Assembly (NCBI RefSeq): GCF_003003075.1
Contig: NZ_PVTX01000008.1
Span: 1-64,000 of the forward strand
From: Isoptericola halotolerans
GTDB lineage: Bacteria; Actinomycetota; Actinomycetes; Actinomycetales; Cellulomonadaceae
DNA length: 64,000 bases
Reading direction: 5' to 3'
The translations under genes and the position numbers were made by a program. Positions 33,672 to 44,593 of this stretch are shown piece by piece; positions within the stretch are counted from its first letter, which is position 1, and each line of letters opens with the position of its first letter. A model generated the notes under the pieces. It saw only the letters and a program-made list of their open reading frames with translations. It ran no database searches and was not told where the DNA came from.

Positions 33672-34733
33672 GTGCGCCTTCCCCGTTCCCTGACCACCGC
33701 CGTCGGCCTCGCCGTCGTCAGCGCGCTCGCCCTGACCGCCTGTGCGCCCGAGACGACCGACGACGCGGGCACGGCCGAGGACACGGCCGCCACCGAGAGC
33801 GCCGACGGTGCCACCGACGAGTTCCCCGTCACGATCACCCACGCGCTGGGCGAGACCGTGATCGAGTCCGCGCCCGAGCGGGTGGCCACCTGGGGCTGGG
33901 GTTCCACCGAGGCCGCCCTCGCCGTCGGCGTCGAGCCGATCGGTGTGAGCGAGCAGATCTTCACCGTCGGCGAGCAGGCGCTGCTGCCGTGGGTCGAGGA
34001 GGAGTACGACGCGCTCGGCGCCGAGCACCCGGTCATCTTCACCGACGCCGAGGGCGGCGCCAGCGTCCCGTACGAGGAGTTCGTCGAGGCCGACCCGGAC
34101 CTCATCCTCGCCCCGTACTCGGGCCTGACCCAGGAGCAGTACGACGTGCTCTCCGACATCGCACCGGTGGTGGCCTACCCCGAGTCCCCCTGGGTCACCC
34201 CCTGGGACGAGATCGTCACCATCACCGCGCAGGCCCTCGGCCGCTCGGAGGCCGGCGAGCAGGTCCTCGCCGACATCGACACCTACCTCACCGACCTCGC
34301 CGCCGAGATCCCCGAGGCCGAGGGCAAGACGTTCGCCGCCATCGTGGACTCGCCGTCCGAGGGCCTGGTGTACGTCTACACCCCGGCCGACCCGCGCGTG
34401 GCCGTCCTGGAGAACCTCGGCATCGCGTCGGCACCCTCCGTGGCCGAGCTCGACACCTCCGACGGCGGGTTCTTCTACACGCTGTCCTACGAGGAGCTGG
34501 ACAAGCTCGAGTCGGACTTCGTCATCGCCTACACGTACACCGAGGAGGAGGCCGCGACCTTCGGCGAGAGCGACGAGCTCCAGGCGATCCCCGCCGTGGC
34601 CGCGGGCGACGTCGTCAAGGTCGTCGGCAACGTCGCGGTGTCGTCCGTGTCGCCTCCCACGGCGCTCTCGTACGACTGGCCCGACGGCGTACCGGCGATC
34701 GCCGACCAGCTCGCCGCGATCTACGGCGGCTGA
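33672..34733 (+). CDS. fepB: Ferric-siderophore-binding lipoprotein
   Basis: A 353-residue cluster A-II (FepB/FhuD-like) binding protein. Signal peptide MRLPRSLTTAVGLAVVSALA then lipobox LTAC. The mature N-terminus is Thr/Ala/Asp-rich. Core motifs are ERVATWGWGSTEAALAVGVE, ADPDLILAPYSGLTQEQYD and a C-terminal DWPDGVPAIADQLAAIYGG. GTG 33672 is preceded by GAGGAG. It delivers the iron complex to FepDG. No siderophore synthesis genes are in the window, so imported xenosiderophores are possible. Confidence 0.93.
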   Translation: MRLPRSLTTAVGLAVVSALALTACAPETTDDAGTAEDTAATESADGATDEFPVTITHALGETVIESAPERVATWGWGSTEAALAVGVEPIGVSEQIFTVGEQALLPWVEEEYDALGAEHPVIFTDAEGGASVPYEEFVEADPDLILAPYSGLTQEQYDVLSDIAPVVAYPESPWVTPWDEIVTITAQALGRSEAGEQVLADIDTYLTDLAAEIPEAEGKTFAAIVDSPSEGLVYVYTPADPRVAVLENLGIASAPSVAELDTSDGGFFYTLSYEELDKLESDFVIAYTYTEEEAATFGESDELQAIPAVAAGDVVKVVGNVAVSSVSPPTALSYDWPDGVPAIADQLAAIYGG

Positions 34734-34746
34734 CCAGCGATCCCGT

Positions 34747-34808
34747 GCCGAATGTCCCAGTTCGGACCGGATAGCGACGTCTATCCGGTCCGAACCGGGA
34801 CATTCGGC
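34747..34808. repeat. 28-bp near-perfect hairpin between fepB and uppS
   Basis: Positions 34747-34774 pair with 34781-34808 over 28 bp with a single mismatch/wobble position and a 6-base loop (CGACGT). It lies between convergent fepB and uppS. A bidirectional terminator is the simple reading, although the stem is much longer than a terminator needs. Confidence 0.8.
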
Positions 34809-34810
34809 GT

Positions 34811-35602
34811 CTACGAGGTGGCGACGTCGACGGCTCCCCCGTACCGGCGGTCGCGCCGGGCGTACTCCTCGACCGCGCGCCACAGGTGCCGGCGGTCCAC
34901 GTCCGGCCACGGCTCCGGCAGGAACACCATCTCGGCGTAGGCGGCCTGCCAGATCATGAAGTTGCTCGTGCGCTGCTCGCCCGAGGACCGCAGGAACAGG
35001 TCGACGTCGGGCAGGTCGGGCTCGTCGAGGTACTTCTGCACCGTCTTCTCGCTCACGCGGTCGGGGTTGAGCCGACCGGCGGCCGCCTCCCGCGCGATCG
35101 CGGCAGCGGCGTCCGCGATCTCGGCCCGCCCGCCGTAGTTGACGCACATCGTCAGCGTGCAGCGGTCGTTGGCACGGGTCATCTCCTCGGCGACCTGGAG
35201 CTCCTTGATCACGGACCCCCACAGCCTGGGCCGGCGCCCCGCCCAGCGGATCCGCACCCCCCACGACGACATCTCGTCCCGGCGTCGGCGGATGACGTCG
35301 CGGTTGAAGTTCATCAGGAACCGCACCTCGTCGGGCGACCGCTTCCAGTTCTCCGTGCTGAACGCGTACGCCGAGACGTGCTTGACGCCGATCTGCACGG
35401 CGCCCGCGACGACGTCGAGCAGCGACTTCTCCCCCTCCTTGTGCCCCTCGACGCGCGGCAGGCCGCGCGCGTTCGCCCACCGCCCGTTGCCGTCCATCAC
35501 CACGGCGACGTGGTTCGGGACGAACTCGGCCGGGATGGCCGGCGGGGTCGCTCCGGACGGGTGCGGGTACGGCTCGGCGTACTGCTGCGGGGCGCGGGGC
35601 AT
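34811..35602 (-). CDS. uppS: Isoprenyl transferase (undecaprenyl/decaprenyl diphosphate synthase)
   Basis: Cis-prenyltransferase making the polyprenyl diphosphate carrier for peptidoglycan and arabinogalactan-type glycans. At 263 residues it has [20 protein letters not shown] (catalytic Asp), [18 protein letters not shown] and the [17 protein letters not shown] end region. ATG 35602 shares one base with the recO stop (TGATG), so recO-uppS are coupled, as in many actinobacteria. Confidence 0.95.
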   Translation of the reverse strand: MPRAPQQYAEPYPHPSGATPPAIPAEFVPNHVAVVMDGNGRWANARGLPRVEGHKEGEKSLLDVVAGAVQIGVKHVSAYAFSTENWKRSPDEVRFLMNFNRDVIRRRRDEMSSWGVRIRWAGRRPRLWGSVIKELQVAEEMTRANDRCTLTMCVNYGGRAEIADAAAAIAREAAAGRLNPDRVSEKTVQKYLDEPDLPDVDLFLRSSGEQRTSNFMIWQAAYAEMVFLPEPWPDVDRRHLWRAVEEYARRDRRYGGAVDVATS

Positions 35603-36336
35603 CAGGCCTCTCTCTCGATCATGCGCAGGGAGCGCAGGGTGCGCTCGAGGTAGAACTGCGAGTAGGCGGCCACCAGCCCGGCCGCCTCGGAACGGTGCCG
35701 CCGGTCCGCGGCGTCGGCGACCTCCCAGTCCCCGGCGAGGAGGGCGGCCAGGAGCGTGAAGGTCTCGGGCGCGGGCGACGGCGAGCCGGGCGGGCGGCAG
35801 CGCAGGCAGACCGCCCCGCCCTGGGCGACGGCGAATGCGTGGTGCGGCCCCGGCTCGCCGCACCGGGCACAGTCCGCGAACGACGGCGCCCAACCGGCCA
35901 CGGACAGCGCCCGCAGCAGGTAGGAGTCCAGCACGAGGCCCGGCGCGTGGGCGCGTCCGGCGAGGGCGCGCAGCCCGCCGGCCAGCAGCCAGTACTGCTG
36001 GACGGCGGGCTCGTGCTCGGCAGCCACCAGCCGGTCCGCAGCCTCGAGCATCGCGGCGCCCGCGGTGTACATCCCGTAGTCCGCGCTGATCTGGCCGGCG
36101 TACGCCCCGAGGGTCTCGACCTGGGTGACCGAGTCGAGGTTGCGGCCCGTGTGGAGCTGGACGTCGACCGCCATGAAGGGCTCGAGGCGCGCGCCGAACC
36201 GCGAGGACGTACGGCGCACCCCCCGGCCGACGGCCCGCACCTTGCCGTGCTCCCGCGTCAGGAGCGTGATGATGCGGTCGGCCTCACCCAGCTTGTGGGT
36301 GCGCAGCACGATCGCGTCGTCTCGGTACAGGGGCAC
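35602..36336 (-). CDS. recO: DNA repair protein RecO
   Basis: A 244-residue protein that loads RecA with RecR and anneals SSB-coated DNA. An N-terminal OB fold starts [20 protein letters not shown]. Helical middle and a zinc-binding CARCG ... CLRC pair around residues 157-182. The length matches the family. It lies between leuA and uppS on the minus strand. Confidence 0.95.
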   Translation of the reverse strand: MPLYRDDAIVLRTHKLGEADRIITLLTREHGKVRAVGRGVRRTSSRFGARLEPFMAVDVQLHTGRNLDSVTQVETLGAYAGQISADYGMYTAGAAMLEAADRLVAAEHEPAVQQYWLLAGGLRALAGRAHAPGLVLDSYLLRALSVAGWAPSFADCARCGEPGPHHAFAVAQGGAVCLRCRPPGSPSPAPETFTLLAALLAGDWEVADAADRRHRSEAAGLVAAYSQFYLERTLRSLRMIEREA

Positions 36337-36372
36337 CGTGCCATTGTCCCAGGTGCGGCCGACACGCAGGGC

Positions 36373-38178
<1,806 letters not shown>

Positions 38179-38206
38179 TCACGATCGGCCGGCGCACCAG
38201 GATCCA

Positions 38207-38246
38207 CCGCGGCGAGGATCCGGCCTCTTAGTAGGCCTCGCCGCGG
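38207..38246 (-). promoter_or_regulatory. Putative leuA attenuator stem
   Basis: In the transcript, CCGCGGCGAGG (38246 down to 38236) pairs perfectly with CCTCGCCGCGG (38217 down to 38207). The 5' arm lies inside the leader peptide's last codons. A ribosome stalled at the Leu codons or stopped at the TAA would cover or free this arm differently. There is no U-run, so the switch could act on translation or Rho-like termination. Confidence 0.6.
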
Positions 38247-38269
38247 CACCGAAGGAGGAGGCTCACCAC
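38228..38269 (-). CDS. leuL: leuA leader peptide (Leu-rich)
   Basis: A 13-residue ORF, VVSLLLRCRGEAY, with three successive Leu codons (CTC CTC CTT), about 75 bases before leuA. The stop TAA is followed by the stem described at 38207-38246. Leucine leader peptides before leuA are established in actinobacteria. Either of two adjacent GTG codons could start it; no strong ribosome site is visible. Confidence 0.65.
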   Translation of the reverse strand: MVSLLLRCRGEAY

Positions 38270-38338
38270 GTGCTGCACAGACACACCGTACACCGTGCGT
38301 GCGATACGTCACGTCGGCGCCCGCCGACCGCGGAGCGG

Positions 38339-40117
38339 TCACCGACGGGTGCGCAGCGCGGCGTCGACGGCCGGGTCGCCCAGGGCGCCGAGCCAGTCCA
38401 GGAGCGCCGGGTACGTCGACGGGTTCGCCGCCACGTGGGGACGCAGGTGGGGCGCCTCCTGGACGATCTGGGCAAGGTCCGCCAACGGCGTCGTGGGGTC
38501 GAGCGCCTGCTCCGGCGTCCACCGGGAGCCCGGCACGTCCGCCACCGGCTGGAGCACCTGGGTCTGGTCCGGGCGCTGGGCCGGCCGGTCGTCGGCAGCC
38601 GCCGGCGCGGCCTCGACGGGCGCCATCTGCTGGGTCGCGTCGGTCCCTGCCGCCCAGGTGCCGCGCCAGCGCGAACCCGCCTCGGCCGCCGGCGCGACGA
38701 CCGGCTGCTGCACCGCCGTCTCCTCGACGGCGGCGCGGTCGTCCACGGGCTGCGCGGAGCTCGGCCGCTGGTACGTCTCCTGCTCGTACGTCTCCTGCTG
38801 GTACGCCGGCTCCTGGGCGCCGGCGGGCCGCTGGGTGGGCGCCGCCACCTGGCCGACGGAGACGGGCGACGTCGAGGGATCGGCCGCCGGCCATCCTCCC
38901 GTCGGGGTACCGCCGGCCGGTGTGGTCGCGGTCGTGCTGCCGGAGCCGACGAGCGCGCGCACCGACGGCGGCACGAGCAGCGCGACGAGCACCACGCCGG
39001 GCAGCGCGAGAGCCAGCAGCAGCTCCTCGACGTGGGACCGGGTCCCGACGCCGGCGCGCGCCACCAGGATCACGAGGCCCAGCACCACGATCACGCAGGC
39101 GGCGCCGACGGCGGTGGCGTGCGCCGTGCGCGCGTCGCGCACCAGGGCACGTCGCGCCAGGAACGCCATGACGATCACGAGCACGCCGACGATCAGTCGC
39201 AGGACGGGCTCCACACCGAACCCGAAGCCCGGGAGATCGGCCGTCGCCGCGGCGACGAGCCGCACGACGGCCACCAGCGCGACGAACGCGGCCACGACGA
39301 TCACCAGGTCCAGCGCCCGCACCGCGACGCGGACCCAGCGGGCCGCACCCACCTCCGCCGGCTCGCCGACCCACGTCGACGCCCGCTCGAGCACGGCCGG
39401 CACCGCGAAGGCCGCGACCACCGGCAGCAGGAGCAGGCCGTAGCGGTCGGCGTGCAGCGACTCCACCCAGCCGTGCTGCGCGCCGCCGCCCAGCAGCGCG
39501 AGCTCGAGCGCCACCGCGCCGCCGACCGCGAGGAGCACCATGCCCGCGGCGTCGTCGTGGCGGCGCAGGAACGCCCCGGCGGTCAGCCACAGGATGCCGA
39601 TCACGAGCAACGCCGCCAGGATCGCCCCGACGACGACCGGCCAGGGCAGCCCCGCCACGGCCGTGGTCAACGGGGTCGCCACCGCGACCACGGCCACCAG
39701 CACCGACGACGCGACCATGCCGCGCGTCGTCGGCAGCGCCGCGGCCAGGACCGCACCCGACATGCCCAGGGCGAGGCCCGCACCGATCCCGCCGTCACCC
39801 ACCGCGAGCAGGTCGAGCACGACGTAGAGGAGCGCCACGAGCGCATAGGGTGCGAGGCCGACCAGGCGTGCGCGCGGTGTCGCGACCCGCGCCCAGCCCT
39901 CCGGCACGAGGCCGGCGCGCTGCGCGTACGGCGCGGCGACGGTCAGGAGGGCGACGACGGTCGTCAGCACCACCCACAGCAGGTCGCTCCCGCGCAGCGT
40001 CGCGTCCCAGGGCAGCGGGAGCGCCACGAGGAGCGCGACGGCGCCGACGACGTCACGCACGATGTCGCGGGTCGGGACGCCCGCGAACGGGGACCGGTGA
40101 TGAGCGACGTCGGACAT
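38339..40117 (-). CDS. Polytopic membrane protein with C-terminal variant leucine-rich repeat motif (DUF7937-like)
   Basis: A 592-residue protein. Residues 1-390 contain about 11-12 hydrophobic helices separated by short loops. Residues 390-540 are Pro/Thr/Gln-rich low complexity with YQQETYEQETYQ. The last ~50 residues (PLADLAQIVQEAPHLRPHVA) match the short variant leucine-rich repeat motif seen in many actinobacterial membrane proteins. The role is unknown. It lies between the era-hydrolase genes and leuA on the same strand. ATG 40117 has a weak GGGAG. Confidence 0.75.
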   Translation of the reverse strand: MSDVAHHRSPFAGVPTRDIVRDVVGAVALLVALPLPWDATLRGSDLLWVVLTTVVALLTVAAPYAQRAGLVPEGWARVATPRARLVGLAPYALVALLYVVLDLLAVGDGGIGAGLALGMSGAVLAAALPTTRGMVASSVLVAVVAVATPLTTAVAGLPWPVVVGAILAALLVIGILWLTAGAFLRRHDDAAGMVLLAVGGAVALELALLGGGAQHGWVESLHADRYGLLLLPVVAAFAVPAVLERASTWVGEPAEVGAARWVRVAVRALDLVIVVAAFVALVAVVRLVAAATADLPGFGFGVEPVLRLIVGVLVIVMAFLARRALVRDARTAHATAVGAACVIVVLGLVILVARAGVGTRSHVEELLLALALPGVVLVALLVPPSVRALVGSGSTTATTPAGGTPTGGWPAADPSTSPVSVGQVAAPTQRPAGAQEPAYQQETYEQETYQRPSSAQPVDDRAAVEETAVQQPVVAPAAEAGSRWRGTWAAGTDATQQMAPVEAAPAAADDRPAQRPDQTQVLQPVADVPGSRWTPEQALDPTTPLADLAQIVQEAPHLRPHVAANPSTYPALLDWLGALGDPAVDAALRTRR

Positions 40118-40215
40118 GGGTGCTGACTCCCTGCATGAGTGGACGACCGAAAGGACCGGTCGGGTCGTTTCTACCCGACGCGACCCCCTCGCGTCAGGTC
40201 GGGCGCGGCGGCGCG

Positions 40216-41805
40216 TCAGATGCCGAGCTGGTAGACGCCCCAGTACGCGAGCGTGAGCAGCAGCGACACCGACCCGGCGACGACGCACCACAGCACGATG
40301 CCGGCCGGTACGCCACGGGCCACGACGACGTCGCCACCCGCCCGCCGTGCCGAGCGTACGTCGGCGACACGCTGCAGCAGAACCGCCGCCGCCACGGCGG
40401 TGAGGACACCCAGCAGCCGGACGGTCACCCAGCCGCCCTGGACGATCACGTCGTTGCGCTGGTAGTCGAACGCCAGGCGCGCGACGAGCAGCAGGTACAC
40501 GGCGAGCGCCCCGGTCGTGGCGACCGCGCCGGCTCCGAGCGCCACGAGCGCGGGGCCCACCCCCGGCGCGAACGGCGGTGCCGGGCCGTCGCGGCGCCGT
40601 CGGACCAGCGGCACCACCAGCGCCACGACGCCCCATGCCACGAGAGCCAGCAGGACCAGGCCCGTCCCGCCGAGCACCGCGGCGACGACCACGTCGCCGT
40701 TCCCCCACCAGCGGGGCTGCGGCACGGGGACGGCGAGGAAGAGCTGTTCGGGGGTGGCCCCCGCGACCTGCGGCGCCGCGTCCGCCGTGCCCGGCTGGCC
40801 CTGGACCCACGCCGCGAGGTCGGGCACGAAGTCGGGGTGCAGCGGAGCCGTGGCCCCCTCGGGCGTGCCCTCGCGCACCCGGATCCCGTGGTCGGCACCC
40901 GCGTAGTAGCGGACGGTGACGGGAGCCTCGCCGGGCGCGGCGCCGGTCTCCGTCAGGATGATCCGGGCGCCCTGCTCGATGGGCATCGAGGCGTCGGCGG
41001 TGCCGTACACCACCAGCACCGGCGCCGTCTGGGCCGCGAGCCACGGCCGCACGTCGAAGTCGGCGTAGGTGAATCCGCCACCGGGGAACTGCATCCCGAC
41101 CGCGCGCGGGATGGCACGGAACACCTGGTCGGGCACGCCCGTGTGCCGCAGGTAGCTGTCGGCGGCGAACGCCGCCTGCTCGCGCGGCGGCACCACCGGT
41201 GCCGACGTCAGGATCGTGAACGCGATCGTGGGGTCGTCGGCCTGCAGGACGGGGACGATCCAGGTGCCCTCCGACTCGCCGTAGAGCCCCACCCGCGCAG
41301 GGTCCACCCCGTCGACGGTGCGGAGCAGGTCGACCGACCGGTCGTAGTCGAGCGCCATGGCCTCGTAGTCCCGCTCGCGCAGGGAGTAGGTGTCCAGCCG
41401 CTTGTCCGGCACGAGGGTCACCACCCCGGCGCTGGCCAGGTCCGCCGCGGTGCGCGCGAAGGCCTCCACGGCCTTGCCGGTGCCCGCCCCGTGGACGAAC
41501 ACGACGCCCGGCCGCCCCGTCATCAGGCTGCCGTCGGCCTCCAGGGGCCGGCGCAGCAGGCCGCCGATCGTGGCCCCCTCCAGCTGGATGGTCACCGGCT
41601 CGGCGAGCACCTCGTGGTCGCCCACCTCGCCGATCTCGCCGGCGGCGACGGCGGCCGGGTCCACCCCGCCGATCGTCGTGTCCTGCGTGGCAGGCACGAC
41701 GTGCTCGGTGACCGGCTGCGGGTGCCACTGCGGCCCGGCGACGGCACCGGCGACGGCCAGGCCGACCAGCAGTGCCGCGCTCGTCGCGATCGTCCGGAAC
41801 ACCAC
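40216..41805 (-). CDS. Membrane-anchored alpha/beta hydrolase
   Basis: A 529-residue protein. A signal/anchor (TIATSAALLVGLAVAGAVAG) leads into an extracytoplasmic alpha/beta-hydrolase domain with GVVFVHGAGTGK (oxyanion region), nucleophile elbow GLYGESEG, acid in YGTADASMP and catalytic His in AGADHGIR. Residues ~380-529 form four hydrophobic helices. The fusion of a secreted serine hydrolase to a C-terminal membrane domain is unusual. Dienelactone-hydrolase/acyl-peptidase-like folds are closest by motif. The substrate is unknown. It lies 57 bases after era. Confidence 0.8.
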   Translation of the reverse strand: MVFRTIATSAALLVGLAVAGAVAGPQWHPQPVTEHVVPATQDTTIGGVDPAAVAAGEIGEVGDHEVLAEPVTIQLEGATIGGLLRRPLEADGSLMTGRPGVVFVHGAGTGKAVEAFARTAADLASAGVVTLVPDKRLDTYSLRERDYEAMALDYDRSVDLLRTVDGVDPARVGLYGESEGTWIVPVLQADDPTIAFTILTSAPVVPPREQAAFAADSYLRHTGVPDQVFRAIPRAVGMQFPGGGFTYADFDVRPWLAAQTAPVLVVYGTADASMPIEQGARIILTETGAAPGEAPVTVRYYAGADHGIRVREGTPEGATAPLHPDFVPDLAAWVQGQPGTADAAPQVAGATPEQLFLAVPVPQPRWWGNGDVVVAAVLGGTGLVLLALVAWGVVALVVPLVRRRRDGPAPPFAPGVGPALVALGAGAVATTGALAVYLLLVARLAFDYQRNDVIVQGGWVTVRLLGVLTAVAAAVLLQRVADVRSARRAGGDVVVARGVPAGIVLWCVVAGSVSLLLTLAYWGVYQLGI

Positions 41806-41862
41806 TCGTCGGATGCTACTCGCCGGACCTGCGCGGCGGGCGGTCCCCGCCCGCCGGCGAGG

Positions 41863-42813
41863 TCAGAAGCCCATGCGCTGGAGCTGCTTCGGGTCCCGCT
41901 GCCAGTCCTTCGCCACCTTGACGTGCAGGTCGAGGTAGATGCGCGCACCCAGCAGCTTCTCGATGCCCTCGCGCGCCGCCGTGCCGACCTCCCGCAGGCG
42001 TGCGCCCCCGCGACCGATGATGATGCCCTTCTGGCTCTGGCGCTCCACGAACAGCGTGACACGCACGTCCAGCAACGGCGGACGACCGGACGTGTCGTTC
42101 CCGCTGCCCTCGCGCGCGACGATCTCCTCGACCGAGACGGCCAGGGAGTGCGGCAGCTCGTCGCGCACGCCCTCCAGGGCGGCCTCGCGCACGAGCTCGG
42201 CGATCATCACCTCCTCGGGCTCGTCCGTGAGCTCACCGTCCGGGTACAGGTCCGGACCCTCCGGCAGGTGGGCGGCCAGGACCTCGGTGAGCTCCTCCAC
42301 CTGGAACCCGCCCCGGGCGGACACCGGCACGATCGCCGACCAGTCGAGGTCCATCGACCGGGCGAGCTGGTCGACCGCCATCAGGTGCTCGGCCAACCGG
42401 GCCCGGTCGACCAGGTCCGACTTGGTGACGACGGCGACGACGGGCACGGGCCGGCGCCCCTGCATCAGCGGAGCGAGCTTGCCGGCGATGTACTTGTCGC
42501 CCGGCCCGATCTTCTGGTCCGCCGGCAGGCAGAACGCCACGACGTCGACCTCGCTCAGCGTGTCCTGCACCAGGGTGTTGAGCCGCTCGCCCAGCAGGGT
42601 GCGCGGCCGGTGCAGGCCGGGGGTGTCGACCAGCACCAGCTGGAAGTCCTCGCGGTGGACGATCCCGCGGATGGTGTGCCGCGTCGTCTGCGGCCGCGCC
42701 GACATGATCGCGACCTTCTCCCCCACCAACGCGTTGGTGAGGGTCGACTTGCCGACGTTGGGCCGGCCGACCAGGCAGGCGAAGCCTGACCGGTGGGGTG
42801 TCTCGTGCGTCAT
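41863..42813 (-). CDS. era: GTPase Era
   Basis: A 316-residue GTPase needed for 16S rRNA 3' end maturation and 30S assembly. G1 GRPNVGKST, G2 TTRHTIRGI, G3 DTPGLHRP, G4 TKSD, G5 VSA. The C-terminal KH domain has KGIIIGRGGARLREVGTAAR and ends KVAKDWQRDPKQLQRMGF. ATG overlaps the stop of the CBS/CorC gene (ATGA). Its operon partners ybeY and rsmE also act on 16S rRNA. Confidence 0.97.
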   Translation of the reverse strand: MTHETPHRSGFACLVGRPNVGKSTLTNALVGEKVAIMSARPQTTRHTIRGIVHREDFQLVLVDTPGLHRPRTLLGERLNTLVQDTLSEVDVVAFCLPADQKIGPGDKYIAGKLAPLMQGRRPVPVVAVVTKSDLVDRARLAEHLMAVDQLARSMDLDWSAIVPVSARGGFQVEELTEVLAAHLPEGPDLYPDGELTDEPEEVMIAELVREAALEGVRDELPHSLAVSVEEIVAREGSGNDTSGRPPLLDVRVTLFVERQSQKGIIIGRGGARLREVGTAAREGIEKLLGARIYLDLHVKVAKDWQRDPKQLQRMGF

Positions 42814-44144
42814 GCGGGGACGTCCTTCTGATCGTGCGGCACGACGTCGTCGTCCGCTGCTTCGGGGGTGCTCCTGCGCACCAGGATGCTGGCGAGCTGC
42901 TTGCGGCGCCCCTCGACCCGCTCGGCCTCGAGCCGCAGGGGGCCGACCTCGGCACGGGCCCCGGCGAGGGGCACCTTGCCGAGCGCCTTGGCGAGCAGAC
43001 CGCCCGCGGTGTCCACGTCGTCGTCGTCGAGCCGCAGGTCGAACAGGTCGCCGAGCTCGTCGACGGGCAGCCGTGCGGGGACCCGCCACAGCCCGTCGCC
43101 GAGGTCCTCCGGCTCCGGCTCCGGTGCGGTGTCGTGCTCGTCGGTGAGCTCGCCGACGAGCTCCTCGATGACGTCCTCGACCGTGACGAGACCGGCCACG
43201 CCGCCGTACTCGTCGACGACGATCGCGATGTGCGACCGACGCGCCTGCATCTCTCGCAGCAGGTCGTCCGCCGGCTTGGACTCGGGGACGAACACCGGCG
43301 CGCGGACGTGGTCGATGACCCGTCGCTCCTCGGCCGACGGGTCGGCGTCCAGCAGCCGGGCGACGTCCTTGAGGTAGACGACGCCGAGCAGGTCGTCGAC
43401 GGTGCGCCCCACCACGGGCACCCGGGAGAATCCGGACCGCAGGAACAGGCGCATCGCCTTGCGCAGCGACGTGTCCTCGCTCGTCGTCACCATGTCGGTG
43501 CGCGGCACCATCACCTCGCGTGCCAGCGTGCCACCGAGCTCCAGGGCGGAGCGGAGCAGCTCGCGCTCCTCGGCCTCGATGGCCTCGTTCTCGCGCACCC
43601 GGTCGGCCATGTCGCGCAGCTCGTCGGCCTCGGGGACGGACGCCTCGCCCGGGGCGCGGCGCCGCGGGACCCACGCCACGGCGTTGTGCACCGTGCCGAG
43701 CAGGGCGGACAGCGCGATGAGCGCCCGTGCCGGGTGGTGGTGCGCCCACGTCCGTGGGCTGAAGCGCAGCAGCAGCACACCGGCCGCCAGGCCGGCGACC
43801 GCGACGCCCAGGAGCGCCTCCCACCAGCCGCCGAGCCAGTCGGACAGCAGGAGGGTGAGCGAACCCACCGCGACGGCCTCCGCGAGGACCCCGACCAGGG
43901 CCAGCGACACCGGCACCCCCGGGTCCGCGGCGAGCTGCTGAGCACGCCGGATCCGGCGGGTGCGGGCCGGTGGCGCCGCACCGTCCTCGTCCCCCGCGAG
44001 CGCCTCGGCGAGGGCGTCGCCGAGCGACGCCCTGGTCACCCGCTGCACGGCCGTGCGCCCGGCGCTGAGCAGGGCGGAGAGCGTCAGCGCGACGGCCAGG
44101 ATCGTCCCAAGAACGACGTCGGGGGCGTCCACCGCGCCCGTCAC
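42810..44144 (-). CDS. Hemolysin-family/CNNM-like transporter with CBS pair and CorC domain
   Basis: A 444-residue protein. An N-terminal DUF21-like membrane region is followed by [20 protein letters not shown], the start of two CBS domains, with [20 protein letters not shown] at their end. The C-terminal CorC/HlyC domain contains [18 protein letters not shown]. Members export Mg2+/Co2+ or sense adenine nucleotides; 'hemolysin' is a historical label. GTG 44144 overlaps the ybeY stop (GTGA), and its own stop overlaps era. Confidence 0.92.
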   Translation of the reverse strand: MTGAVDAPDVVLGTILAVALTLSALLSAGRTAVQRVTRASLGDALAEALAGDEDGAAPPARTRRIRRAQQLAADPGVPVSLALVGVLAEAVAVGSLTLLLSDWLGGWWEALLGVAVAGLAAGVLLLRFSPRTWAHHHPARALIALSALLGTVHNAVAWVPRRRAPGEASVPEADELRDMADRVRENEAIEAEERELLRSALELGGTLAREVMVPRTDMVTTSEDTSLRKAMRLFLRSGFSRVPVVGRTVDDLLGVVYLKDVARLLDADPSAEERRVIDHVRAPVFVPESKPADDLLREMQARRSHIAIVVDEYGGVAGLVTVEDVIEELVGELTDEHDTAPEPEPEDLGDGLWRVPARLPVDELGDLFDLRLDDDDVDTAGGLLAKALGKVPLAGARAEVGPLRLEAERVEGRRKQLASILVRRSTPEAADDDVVPHDQKDVPA

Positions 44145-44593
44145 CGTCCGGCGAGGAAGGTGAGCAGGAGGCGCCGCTGCAGCGCGAACATCTCCTTCTC
44201 CTCCTCCGGCTCGGCGTGGTCGTACCCCAGCAGGTGCAGGATGCCGTGGGTGGTGAGCAGGAGCAGCTCCTCCACCGTGGAGTGGCCCGCCGCCTTCGCC
44301 TGCTGCACCGCGACGTCCGGGCACAGCACGATGTCACCGAGCGTGCCCGGCGGGGTCTCCTCGTCCTGGCGTCCCGGACGCAGCTCGTCCATCGGGAAGG
44401 AGAGGACGTCGGTGGGGCCCGGCTCGTCCATCCACTGCACATGGAGGTCCGTCATGGTGGCCGTGTCGACGAACAGGATCGACAGCTCGCTGGCGGGGTG
44501 CACGTGCAGGCTGTCGAGAGCGAACCGGGCCAGCGCGGCGAACTCGGCCTCGTCGACCTCGTGCCCCGACTCGTTGTTGACCTCGATGCTCAC
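44141..44593 (-). CDS. ybeY: Endoribonuclease YbeY (rRNA maturation factor)
   Basis: A 150-residue zinc RNase involved in 16S rRNA 3' processing and ribosome quality control. The zinc site [11 protein letters not shown] (H-x3-H-x5-H) is intact, and the family start [10 protein letters not shown] fits. It overlaps phoH upstream and the CBS gene downstream by 4 bases each, making a tightly coupled unit. Confidence 0.97.
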   Translation of the reverse strand: MSIEVNNESGHEVDEAEFAALARFALDSLHVHPASELSILFVDTATMTDLHVQWMDEPGPTDVLSFPMDELRPGRQDEETPPGTLGDIVLCPDVAVQQAKAAGHSTVEELLLLTTHGILHLLGYDHAEPEEEKEMFALQRRLLLTFLAGR

